DNA from: Diphasiastrum complanatum
Taxonomy: Eukaryota; Streptophyta; Lycopodiopsida; Lycopodiales; Lycopodiaceae
Reading direction: 5' to 3'
DNA: 64,000 bases
Assembly: GCA_029204225.1 (NCBI GenBank)
Contig: CM055092.1
Location: forward strand, 99,006,871-99,070,870
Shown here: positions 55,291 to 64,000 of the stretch, in pieces
Layout: each line of letters begins with the position of its first letter
Position numbering within the stretch: the first letter of the stretch is position 1
Made by a program: the position numbers and the translations under genes
Notes under the pieces: model-generated
Seen by the model: the letters and a program-made list of their open reading frames with translations, nothing else
The model's database searches: none
What the model was told of the DNA's origin: nothing

Positions 55291-57621
55291 CTATGAAGAT
55301 TTGAACATTGATCTTGATATAACTCCAAGATTAGATCTATGCTTGATGAAAGCACTTTTGCTCAAAGGCTTGGTGAGTAGATCGGCAATACAAGAGGACG
55401 AGTTGACATGCTCCAAATAGATTTCTCCTCCAATAAGCTTTTCTCTCACAAAATGGTTTGCCACTTCTATGTGCTTGCTTCTTGCATGAAATATGGGATT
55501 ATTGGCAAGAGCTTGGGCCGAGATGTTATCACACTTGATCATTGGTAGATCATCCTCCTTGATGCACTTTAGTTCCATTAATAACCTCTTGATCCAAAGC
55601 ACTTCTTTGGTAGTTGTAGTGAGTGCTTTGTACTCGGCCTCACATGAAGAGAGAGATATAGTATCTTGCTTTTTGGAAAGCCAAGATATTAGATTGCCTC
55701 CAAGAAAGATAGTGTATGCACTAATAGACTTTCGATCCATTTTGTCACTTGCAAAGTCCGAATCCGAGTAGCCAATAATGGATAGATCTTCACTTTTATA
55801 GAGTAGACCATAATCACAAGATGAAGATACATATCTTAAAATCCTCTTGGCCATCTTCCAATGATGGATCTTAGGTTCTTGCATAAATTGACTCAATTTG
55901 TGCACACAAAAACTAAGATCGGGCCTAGTAATGGTAAGCCAAATCAAGGAGCCTACAAGACTCCTAAAAAGTGTGATGTCCTCAAAGAATATTTTATCAC
56001 CTTTATTAGGATCTTTTACAATTTGCTCCATTGGAGTATCTATGCTCTTAGAATTTTCCATATGGAATTTTTTCAACATAGAGTGAGCATATCTAGATTG
56101 GCATATAAAGACATGATTTTCATAAAAATCAATTTCTAGGCCTAGGATGTAATGTATCTCTCCTAGATCTTGCATTTTAAACTCACATCCAAGTGCTAGC
56201 TTGGTTTCATCAACTAGCTTGATACAACTTCCACAAAGAATAATGTCATCAACATAAATTAGAAGAATGACAATATTGCTATCAACAAACTTTAGATACA
56301 TGGAAGGATCATAGTCACTAAGAGTAAATCCTAGTGAGATAAGGAAAGAGTTAAGTCTTGAATACCATGATCTTGGTGCTTGCTTGAGTCCATAAAGACT
56401 TTTGAAGAGCAAGCACACTTTGGACTCATCCTTGATGAATCCTTGAGGTTGTTCCATATAGATCTCCTCCTCAAGATAACCATTTAGTAAATCATTGGAT
56501 ACATCTAATTGGAACACCTTCCACTTGAAAAAACAAGCAAGAGAAATAAGAATTCTTATTGTCACCATCTTTGCAACGGGTGCAAAGGTCTCCTCATAAT
56601 CAAGACCATGGATTTGAGCAAATCCTTTGGCACATAATCTTGCTTTATGCTTGTTGATGGTGCCATCATGATTGAACTTGATCCGAAATACCCACTTGCA
56701 ACCAATCACATGCTTGTTGGAAGGAGGATCCACAAGTTCCCAAGCATTGTTGGTGATCAATGCATCATACTCTTGCTTCATGGCATCATACCACTCCTTG
56801 GTATTAAGTGCCTCTTGTACATTCTTTGGCTCTTCATGAGAGACATAAAAAACATAATTAGTGGAATCAAGATCCACTTGTTTGCCTTTGTCAACATATG
56901 AGAGCCTCTTAGGCTCGGATCTATCTCTCATGGATCTTCTTGGTGAAAAAATCCGAGGAGAGTCTTCTTCAAATCTCGACCCCATCACATCATGGTTGTC
57001 TTCAAAATCAATAATTGATGATGCATCCATAGATTTCTTGATCTCGGCCTCTTCAAATGATGAGTGTTGATCTTCATGAAAGACAACATCTCTACTTTCA
57101 ATAACTTGAGAAGTAGAGAGTATAAAGACTCTATAGGCCTTCTTGGTGGATGAGTATCCAACCATGATCCCTTTGCATGCACTAGGATCTTCCTTCTTCC
57201 TTGTTTCCAAGGGCATATGGACAAAGCATAAGCATCCAAAAATTCTAAGGTGATCAACCTTAGGCTTCTTAAAAAATAAGATTTCATATGGTGACTTTCC
57301 TCCAAGAGCTATATGTGGGAGCCTATTGCAAAGATAATTTGCACAATTAATGGCTTCTCCCCAAAAATCTTTGGGCAAAGATGCCTCAATTCTCATAGAT
57401 TTTGCACATTCACATAGAGATCTATTCTTTCTCTCGGCCACTCCATTTTGAGATGGAGAGTAGGCACAAGAAAACTCTCTTTTAATGCCTTCAAGCTCAC
57501 AAAAGTCTTGAAATTTATTGGAGATATATTCACCACCTCCATCACATCTAAGAGCTTTAATCTTGAATGAGAATTGCTTCTCTACATAAGCTTTGAAAAT
57601 AAGGAAATGATCAAACACCAT
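55291..57621 (-). pseudogene. Copia Pol, truncated (element E): part of integrase, RT, RNase H
   Basis: A frame of 776 codons without stops. It starts inside integrase: LRCDGGGEY gives D27 and VAERKNRS gives E63, again 35 residues apart, but the first catalytic Asp lies in the deleted part. Then come FGCLCFVHMP, RT with YVDD at 456-459 and SLYGLKQAPRSWY, and RNase H with SSCEAEYKAL and the terminal KHIEVANHFVRE. Upstream, TWIYLLASKS continues the frame for a few codons to about 57657, where it joins leader sequence. The Met given is simply the first in the frame. RT and RNase H look intact. Without gag, protease and integrase it cannot act alone. It could be expressed only as a fragment. Confidence 0.93.
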
Positions 57622-57659
57622 AGATTTAGAAGCAAGAAGATATATCCAAGTTGGTTCTT

Positions 57660-58003
57660 CTTCTTCTTCTTCAAAAGCTTATAACTTTTGATTGGCTCAA
57701 CCAAATGGAATGAAACTGATTGCAACAGAAACTAGACAGAAATAGCTTCAAAACAAGCTATCAAGCAAGATAAATGGATCACACATGAGAGAGAACTTCC
57801 AAACTGAAATTGGATGTTCCTCACACGTGTCTGAGCACCTGATTCCGTACAGTACCAGGTCAGACCCAATCAATGTCCTTTTGATCTCTTTTGATCCAAG
57901 ATTGAACAAGATAGCTAGGAAAATGGGCCTTGACAATTTCTAGCTCAAGATTGATGAAAATTTTTCACTTAGATGGATCAAAATGCATGGTAACCTTAGG
58001 TAG
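57660..58003 (-). other. Leader of element E
   Basis: Non-coding. A run of TTC (57656-57676) marks the point where the leader joins truncated pol, a likely deletion junction. Confidence 0.65.
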
Positions 58004-58015
58004 GCTCTGATACCA
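58004..58015 (-). other. Primer binding site of element E
   Basis: Minus strand TGGTATCAGAGC directly after the LTR. Confidence 0.93.
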
Positions 58016-58752
58016 TGTTGAATTTCACACGTGTGGACTGTCCACTACATGTACTTGTGATCTCCTAAGGTGTGTAGATGCACCAAGATCAAGACTAGAT
58101 TGAGATTCAAGATCAATCTTGATTCCTATGGCAAAAACACACTACTACATGCATTCAATCACTTCCAACTCTCACTCACACGTGTGGGAAGTATTCAAAA
58201 AATAATCTAAGTAAAAACAAGCTGCTCTCCTCGGGTAGAGAGAGAAAATGCATCAAGAGCTCTCGGGTAGAGAGAGAAAGCTAGAAATCCAATAACTCAC
58301 AAAATCCATGAAATCACCAAATCAATTGATTTCAAAATGAGGAGTACAATGATACTAGTAGGTCCACGAGCTACCACTATGCTTAACTATGATTGGACCA
58401 CATTTTGTCACCTCTTGATCCTATTGGATCATTGATGTATGCACCTCTTAATTCTATTGGACTATATTCAAGCACACCTCAATTTCCTATTGGACCTCAC
58501 AAGGTTCCACCTCTATATCCTATTGGACCTCTTGGAATTCATCAAACAAAAACTTTACACTTGTCTACACTCTAATTAGCAAGTGTTTAGCCTCTTACTC
58601 TATTTTGGCTCAATAGTGGCATTACAAGTGGAAATGCATAATTTGCCATCTATGCCAAATTTATTCCTATGAACATCCTACACCTAGATGCTTGATGTAA
58701 AAAACATAAGACCCCTATATCTAACATAGATAATCTTTTTCAATTCTTCACA
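58016..58752 (-). promoter_or_regulatory. 5' LTR of element E
   Basis: On the minus strand it starts TGTGAAGAATTG and ends AATTCAACA. It contains the repeated TCGGGTAGAGAGAGAAA motif (58232-58280). Confidence 0.95.
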
Positions 58753-59639
58753 TTTTTCACCCAATGTCATTCTTGTCAACGAGAGATTTTTCAACCCTGG
58801 GTTGGGTTGAATCAGTTCTAATTTTTTTGACCCTAGATCAAGTCTAATTTTTTCGAGAGCCGTCAAACCTATTCGGTACATATTGGTTCTAATTTTTCTA
58901 ACCCTGAAAAAATACGAGCCTTTGTATATTTTCTGACCCTTTATATATTTTTGACCCTTTGTATAAATCAGACCCTTTATAATATTCCGACCCTTTGTAC
59001 TGTCAACTCGAAAATCCGACCCACGTCGCGACGTTGATAGTCCGCCTACTTCTATACATAACTCTTTGGCAAAAAAAACAGCTCTCTATTGTAGGACAAA
59101 TGTAGTTAATCAAGTAGATTAATGGTAGCTTTTAATGTACTGATCATCTGACTTCCAATCATCAAGAAAGATCTACTGGAGTCAGCTCTTTGATCAGGTT
59201 ATTATCTTGTAGGCGTTCTATTGTAATTAGTCAGGTTAAGTTTTTTAATCAATTAGTTAGCCATCAACGAACTCACCTAAAGACTGATTAGCACCCACTG
59301 ATTTGCACTAGATTCAAGCTATTGTACTAAGTGTCGATTATTATCAGAGTGCATTTTTTGTGTCTACACTACTATTTTTTTCTATTGCGTATTGTAGTTA
59401 TTTGATCCATATTGAACTTGCTCATAGTTGGTAACTGACGCACCGGATCCACGCACCACCTACTCAACTTCCGCTGCTCACCACTTCCATTGCTCCACTT
59501 CCACTGCTCACCACCATTTCCACTAATTTTTGACTGGTAGTATCAGATAATCTGTCTAGATATCGACTAATCCGATACCAGTCACTCATCTCTGAATCCA
59601 CTAAAATCCAACATTGTCAAGTAGAGATTTGGTGTGTGG
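58753..59639. other. Older LTR sequence downstream of element E, with a minisatellite
   Basis: Continues the sequence interrupted at 54536. No gene. GACCCTTT(A/G)TA recurs at 58935, 58953, 58971 and 58989 with an exact 18-bp period. Confidence 0.55.
58935..59006. repeat. 18-bp minisatellite, four copies
   Basis: Each unit starts GACCCTTT. A fifth, less regular copy (GAGCCTTTGTA) lies just upstream at 58916. Confidence 0.88.
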
Positions 59640-59859
59640 CATGACCCTATGTATTGGCATGAGATCATTTGCATCATGCTTGCTGAACTGGTGGAGCAGG
59701 CTGCCATAACTTGCATAATCAGCTGCCATTCACAAAAGTATCAAACCGTTTTCCATCCAAGTGCTCAAGAATCACTGCTCCATAGTTCAGAATTTCCTTC
59801 AGTCTATACGGGCCTTCATCGATAAACTTCAATTTCCTTACGACGGGCTTTCTCTACTG

Positions 59860-60600
59860 CTAACACTTAACTACCATCAATCTTGTTTCACACAATTTGT
59901 GCAACGCTTCATGACATAGCTGCAAAGACTTATCATCATTTAGCTGCTTTGTCGATGCTATACATAGAGATGGTATTAAAAATTCAATCGGCATGACAAC
60001 ATCTTGACCATAGACTAGTTGAAATGGTGTTTGATTTGTACTACTGTTGTAAGCGGTTCTGAATGCCCATAATGTTGCATGCAGTTTATGTTCCCAATCA
60101 AATCGACTCGCTTCAACTGTTTTTATAGAAGATTCAGGTTGGCCATTCCCTCTAGGATAATGAGTACTAAATCTATGTATAACAAAAAAATCTTCCAGTA
60201 AACACTTTATCGTTTGATTAGCAAAGTGTGTACTCCGGTCACTGACAATCTCGATAGGACATCCAAATCTAATAATAATATTTTTGTAAAGAAACTTGGC
60301 CATAGATTTCGCATTAGCAACTTTGACAGCTTTGGCTTCAACCCACTTGGTTATATTATCAGTTGGTACGATAATATATCAGGCCTGAGATCCTCGCGTG
60401 GCAGGATGAATAGGACCAATATAATCCAGTCTCCATTTTTCAAATGGTGCTTGCGATAAAACCAGATGTAAAGGTTCATAGTTCTGTCTAGTAGGCCGTC
60501 GTGCTCGCTGGCAAACATCACATGTCTGAATATAATTTTTTGTGTCTTTATAAAGCGTAAGCCACCAACAACCTGATTGCAAAAGTTTGCGGACAATAAT
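59860..60600 (-). pseudogene. Gypsy integrase fragment
   Basis: From 60600: a zinc-binding end and CDVCQRARRPTRQN, then FEKWRLDYIGPI (first catalytic Asp), a break, FLYKNIIIRFGCPIEIVSDRSTHF (second Asp) and FSTHYPRGNGQPESS (Glu in place), followed by WEHKLHATLWAFRTAYNSSTNQTPF and LVYGQDVVMPIEF. One frameshift near 60340 splits it. It is cut at 60620 by element A2, so the N-terminal part and RT may lie beyond A2, outside the window. Confidence 0.9.
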
Positions 60601-60620
60601 ATCTATAGAGAAGTGTCCTT

Positions 60621-61276
60621 TGTGAAAATTGTCAACATTTCCTAGCTAGTTTGAGGCCTAAATTGGCTAAAATTGTAAATAGTTTTGGTTCTGGAGTTTT
60701 GCACGTGTGAACCAGGCCACAATGTTTTTATTTACTGTATTTTTTCAGTATGATGAAGTGTCAAACTTCATACCCTTCAAAATGAGACCATTTTGATGTA
60801 TTTTGGTCATATAAGCCATTTTTAGCTATTTTTCCTATATAGGGAATATCTAGGGTCAAGTACCTTCTAGAGAGAGGAGAGAGAGTCATCTTCCTCATCC
60901 ATAAATAGTAGGGAAGTCGTGGAGAACAGGTTGGAGAAACCTTTTGTATGCTTCATTGAGATCAATAGATCATTGTCATTGTTTCTTCCTCCATTGAGAG
61001 CATTGTTGTGTGTATTGTCTTCAAGCTATTGTGTATGATCTTAGGTGCTTTCCAAAAGTGGTAGGCTGATGTATTATGGACTGTATAATGCTATTTTAGG
61101 GCCGCACTTGATGTTTATGGAAGTTTCCATTTGTGGTAAATGCTTTTTGATCAAGTTCTTTGCATTCTAGGTAGCATAGAATGTGTTGCCAATTCCTAGC
61201 TTATGTAGTTTGGAGTGCAAGCATTCAAGCCAATGATCTTGGAGTTTAGATCCACTTAGGATCTGTATTTTTCACA
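60621..61276 (+). promoter_or_regulatory. 5' LTR of element A2
   Basis: 656 bp, one base longer than in A because of an extra A near 61098. TATA-like CCTATATAGGG at 60834-60844. Confidence 0.96.
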
Positions 61277-61291
61277 TGGTATCAGAGCTGG
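61277..61291 (+). other. Primer binding site of element A2
   Basis: TGGTATCAGAGCTGG directly after the LTR. Confidence 0.95.
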
Positions 61292-62448
61292 TTGGCTTCT
61301 ATTTATAGTAAGTATTCCATTTTTGGTGATATTTGGATGTTTGATCAAGTTCTAGCATGATTTTGCATTGCTTTGTTGATCAAATCTTACTAACCTTTGT
61401 TTTGTGAGTTGAACTTGTGGATCAAAAGCATATTTCAGGTCTATTGAAGATCAGAGGCTGAAAAGAAACTATATTGGATCAGATCATAACACCTAATCAT
61501 TTGTGATTGTGAGGCTTGTGCATATTCAATACTAACAATGTTCTTTTCAATCCTATTGTTGACAATCTCCATTCTTGGATGAACACTCTCCTTAAGTGGA
61601 TGAAACTTCTCCTTAAGTGGATGACAAATGCTCTTTTGAGTGAGTTGTAATTCTCCTAAATGCTGAGCAAAGCTCCCATTTGGATGAAAGATCCCCTTTT
61701 TTGGGTGAACATATTGTAAGCTCCATTGTGAAGAGCATATTGTAAAGATTGTCATCAATTTTGGCATAAATTTTGGTGTACTTTGTTGAGCATGTAAGTA
61801 ACTCTCCTTATGTAATTTGATTGGAGCATTTGCTGGAAGGTGTTAACCATTATGCAAGTGTGTTTTCAGGTTCTTAACAGGTTGAGGAACATTCTCATGT
61901 GAAGTGATCTTAGATCTACATCTAAACACCAAGATTTGACAAGATAGTGAAGCTAGTCTTGTGATTCACTAAGTGTGCTCATTCATTCACCTCTAAATCT
62001 TGTATTTATCACTTGCTGGAGTTTATAAACTTTTAGAAGTGTGGTTTACATGTGGTTTTACAGGTTGAATCAATATCTTAGTGTGTTGATCATATGTTGA
62101 TCAAGTTTGTTCATTACTAGGTAATCTTGGCATCCTAGTTTTGGGTATTTTCTAAGAATGCAAGTAACTCTTCACACCATAACTTGATTTGGTCACTTGC
62201 TGGAAAGTTTGAGAGCTTAAGCAAGAGTGTGTTCAGGTTGGTTTGATTTTGTAATCCATTCTTAGTGTGTGCAAAGTGTTGCATGTGTTTCAATCTTCCT
62301 TTCTATGCTTGGAAACCATCTAGGTTCAAGATAGAAGTGTTTTAGGGTCCTAAATCTTCATAGATCTCTTTATCTATCATTTGTTGAGAGAAAAGTGAGT
62401 GCTAAGTGCTTTAGGACAGAACCTAAAAGTTGAAGAAACATTAGAATC
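61292..62448 (+). other. Leader of element A2
   Basis: Same length and repeats as in element A: CCAGCAAGTGA-type motifs, here in the complementary sense. Non-coding on the element's strand. Confidence 0.75.
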
Positions 62449-64000
62449 ATGGCTTCCAATGGTGGGATCATGCTAGAGTCTAGTGAAAGGTTGAGTTCAT
62501 CAAACTACTCTACTTGGAAAGTGAGGATGGAGTCCTTACTTGAGTTGAATGAACTCATGGACATAGTTGCAGAAATTGAAGAGAGACCTCTCACACTTCA
62601 AGAGCAACAAAGGTTTGATAAGAAGGCCAAAAGGGCTCTTCATATCATTAAAATGAATGTTACAAATGAACTTCTCAAGGAAGTTGGAAAGTGTCAAAGT
62701 GCAAGTGAGGCATGGAATGCCTTAAAGAAGCTCTTTGAATCAAAGTCCACATCTAGGGTATTGACCCTAAGGAGACAAATATTTTCTAGTAGGCAAAGAG
62801 AGGGTGAAAGTGCTCATGCATTTATCTTGAGAGTTAAGTCCCTAAGTGATGATTTAGCATGCATTGATGAGAACATAAAAGATGGTGAAATAGTCCAAGT
62901 TATGTTGAATGGTTTGCTAAATGAACATGCTAACCTTGTGCAAAGTTTTGCCATTCAAAGAGTCTTGCCAAGTGTGGTTGACTTGCAAGAAATCTTATTG
63001 GCTGAAGAACATAGGTTGCAATCAAAGCTTGATGGTGCATCCTTGCAAGGTGGAGGTGAAGAGGCTTTCTTCACAAAAGGCAAATTCAAGGGCAAAGGTA
63101 AAGGCAAAGGGAAATGGTCCAAAGGTGGTAACTTTGATCATGATGATCACTATTCCTCTTCCTCTTCTACTAAGAACAATAAGTCAAAGTTCAAGTGCTT
63201 TTATTGTGGGATAAAAGGTCATTTTGCAAATGAATGTTATAAGAAGAAAAGAGAGCAAGGAGAGAGGCAAGGAAATCTTACAATAGATGAGGAAGAACAT
63301 AACACATGTGAATCACTTGTTATGACTTCAAGTTTGTTAGCCAACATAGATGATAATGATCCTTGGTGGATTGATAGTGGAGCCTCATCTCACATGACAA
63401 GACATAAGGAATACTTTACATCCTTATTGTCTTATGAGGGAGAAGGTAACATCATCTACACTGCAAATGATGGTCAATGTGACATCAAAGGCATAGGCAC
63501 TATTCCTATTTCCCTTTCAACAAATAGGAAAGCAAATCTTGAAAATGTTTTGTACATTCCTTCAATCACTAAGAATTTGCTTAGTGTAAGTCAAATGATT
63601 GACAAAGGACTTGATGTGGAGTTCATTGGAGATGCATGTTTGATAAGTAAATGTGGATCCTTGATTGCTCAAGGTAGGAGGCATGGTAAACTTTTCAAGC
63701 TTGATGCATGTGTGATCTCTAATCATGAAGGATGTATGGCTAGGGAGCAATTGACAAACCAAGAAGTTTGGCACAAGAGGTTGGGCCATCCCAACTTCAA
63801 ATCTTTGGAGGTAATGGCAAAGAAAGAGCTTGTTCTTGGTCTCCCTAAAAGTCTTGTTGCAAACAATAGTGTTTGTGAACATTGTGCCTTGTCCAAATCT
63901 CATAGACTTGCTTATTCTAGATCTACTTCTAGATCTAAAGAAGCTTTTCAACTTGTGCATTCTGATATTCATTCTTCTAGTACAACTAGCAATGGTGGGG
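62449..64000 (+). CDS. Copia Gag-Pol of element A2, start intact, 3' part beyond the window
   Basis: The ATG at 62449 opens a frame of 517 codons with no stop to the window edge. It starts MASNGGIMLESSERLSSSNY, then TWKVRMESLLELNELMD, and continues as in element A: gag, Lys-Gly-rich region, knuckle CFYCGIKGHFANEC at about residues 250-263, protease DSGASSHM near 309, LLSVSQM, the integrase zinc region and the first catalytic Asp in HSDIH. Differences from A include Gly to Asp after MI and Pro to Ser before NHEG. The single-base insertion that breaks A's start is absent. Whether the rest is intact cannot be seen. This ATG sits 15 bases after a TGAAGAAACATT leader end and is the first in frame. 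Confidence 0.95.
   Translation, partial: MASNGGIMLESSERLSSSNYSTWKVRMESLLELNELMDIVAEIEERPLTLQEQQRFDKKAKRALHIIKMNVTNELLKEVGKCQSASEAWNALKKLFESKSTSRVLTLRRQIFSSRQREGESAHAFILRVKSLSDDLACIDENIKDGEIVQVMLNGLLNEHANLVQSFAIQRVLPSVVDLQEILLAEEHRLQSKLDGASLQGGGEEAFFTKGKFKGKGKGKGKWSKGGNFDHDDHYSSSSSTKNNKSKFKCFYCGIKGHFANECYKKKREQGERQGNLTIDEEEHNTCESLVMTSSLLANIDDNDPWWIDSGASSHMTRHKEYFTSLLSYEGEGNIIYTANDGQCDIKGIGTIPISLSTNRKANLENVLYIPSITKNLLSVSQMIDKGLDVEFIGDACLISKCGSLIAQGRRHGKLFKLDACVISNHEGCMAREQLTNQEVWHKRLGHPNFKSLEVMAKKELVLGLPKSLVANNSVCEHCALSKSHRLAYSRSTSRSKEAFQLVHSDIHSSSTTSNGG

Larger units (their letters stand above)
54536..58752 (-). mobile_element. Copia retrotransposon E, internally deleted, very young
   Basis: Two 737-bp LTRs (54536-55272 and 58016-58752) differ at three positions: 54957, 54960 and 55191 against their partners. 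TTTTT on both sides (54531-54535 and 58753-58757) is a compatible 5-bp target duplication, though low in information. The primer site is at 58004-58015 and a polypurine tract at 55273-55284. The internal part carries only the 3' two-thirds of pol: gag, protease and the start of integrase are gone. The element must therefore have relied on proteins from related copies. Confidence 0.95.
60621..64000 (+). mobile_element. Copia element A2, second copy of the A family (runs off the window)
   Basis: 5' LTR, primer site, leader and gag-pol start match element A base for base with few differences, in opposite orientation. TCCTT (60616-60620) precedes it; the partner target duplication lies outside the window. 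Inserted in a Gypsy integrase. Confidence 0.97.

Noticed and set aside
1-64000. CRISPR arrays, rRNA genes, bacterial operons
   Set aside because: No array of short direct repeats with spacers, no rRNA sequence and no prokaryotic gene organisation is visible. The content is plant nuclear repeats.

Overview
The window looks like repeat-rich intergenic DNA from a large plant nuclear genome. The evidence is LTR retrotransposons whose primer sites match the plant initiator-tRNA-Met site (TGGTATCAGAGC), CACTA (En/Spm) transposase remains of the TNP2 type, an Athila-like Gypsy primer site, and one plant gene with introns. The species cannot be named from sequence alone. Nothing bacterial is present.

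Layout. 1-7440: a young, nearly intact Copia element (A, minus strand, 188-6619, 5-bp target duplication ATATA) sits in an older broken Copia element. 6762-12820: left arm of a large inverted duplication, made of Copia integrase/protease, an unidentified ORF, Copia gag, a Copia LTR and the C-terminal part of a CACTA transposase. 12140-14450: the rest of that transposase. 14490-14753: a very small retroelement remnant with a tRNA-like sequence. 14757-18470: protease scrap, two plant-transposase fragments and a long CT tract. 19130-22545: CACTA subterminal repeats and the N-terminal half of a TNP2 gene, then a Copia integrase fragment (22594-23970). 24257-26485: an acireductone dioxygenase gene, the only recognisable host gene, with seven exons and good splice sites but two stop codons and a lost metal ligand. 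27540-31800: scraps of Copia and Gypsy. 31960-34123: one end of a second CACTA element. 34140-40130: a broken Gypsy element (minus strand) with an unusual coiled-coil reading frame between RNase H and the 3' LTR. 40200-41276: LTR and primer site of another Gypsy element (plus strand). 41277-53615: right arm of the inverted duplication, enlarged by a 690-bp solo LTR and by Gypsy material. 53612-54375: end of a Copia pol with its polypurine tract. 54536-58752: a very young, internally deleted Copia element (E). 59860-60600: Gypsy integrase. 60621-64000: a second copy of element A on the plus strand, running off the window.

How it fits together. These are mobile elements inserted into one another, and the order can be partly read. 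The mosaic was assembled first and then duplicated in inverted orientation, since both arms share internal junctions. The solo LTR and the 4.8-kb Gypsy block are found only in the right arm. Elements A, A2 and E are the youngest: paired LTRs differ at 5 of 655 positions in A and 3 of 737 in E. Element A lacks only an intact gag start, because of a 1-bp insertion, while A2 keeps that start open as far as the window shows. I found no complete undescribed system. The best leads are the tRNA-like miniature retroelement, the coiled-coil frame in the Gypsy element and the unidentified ORF carried in both arms.
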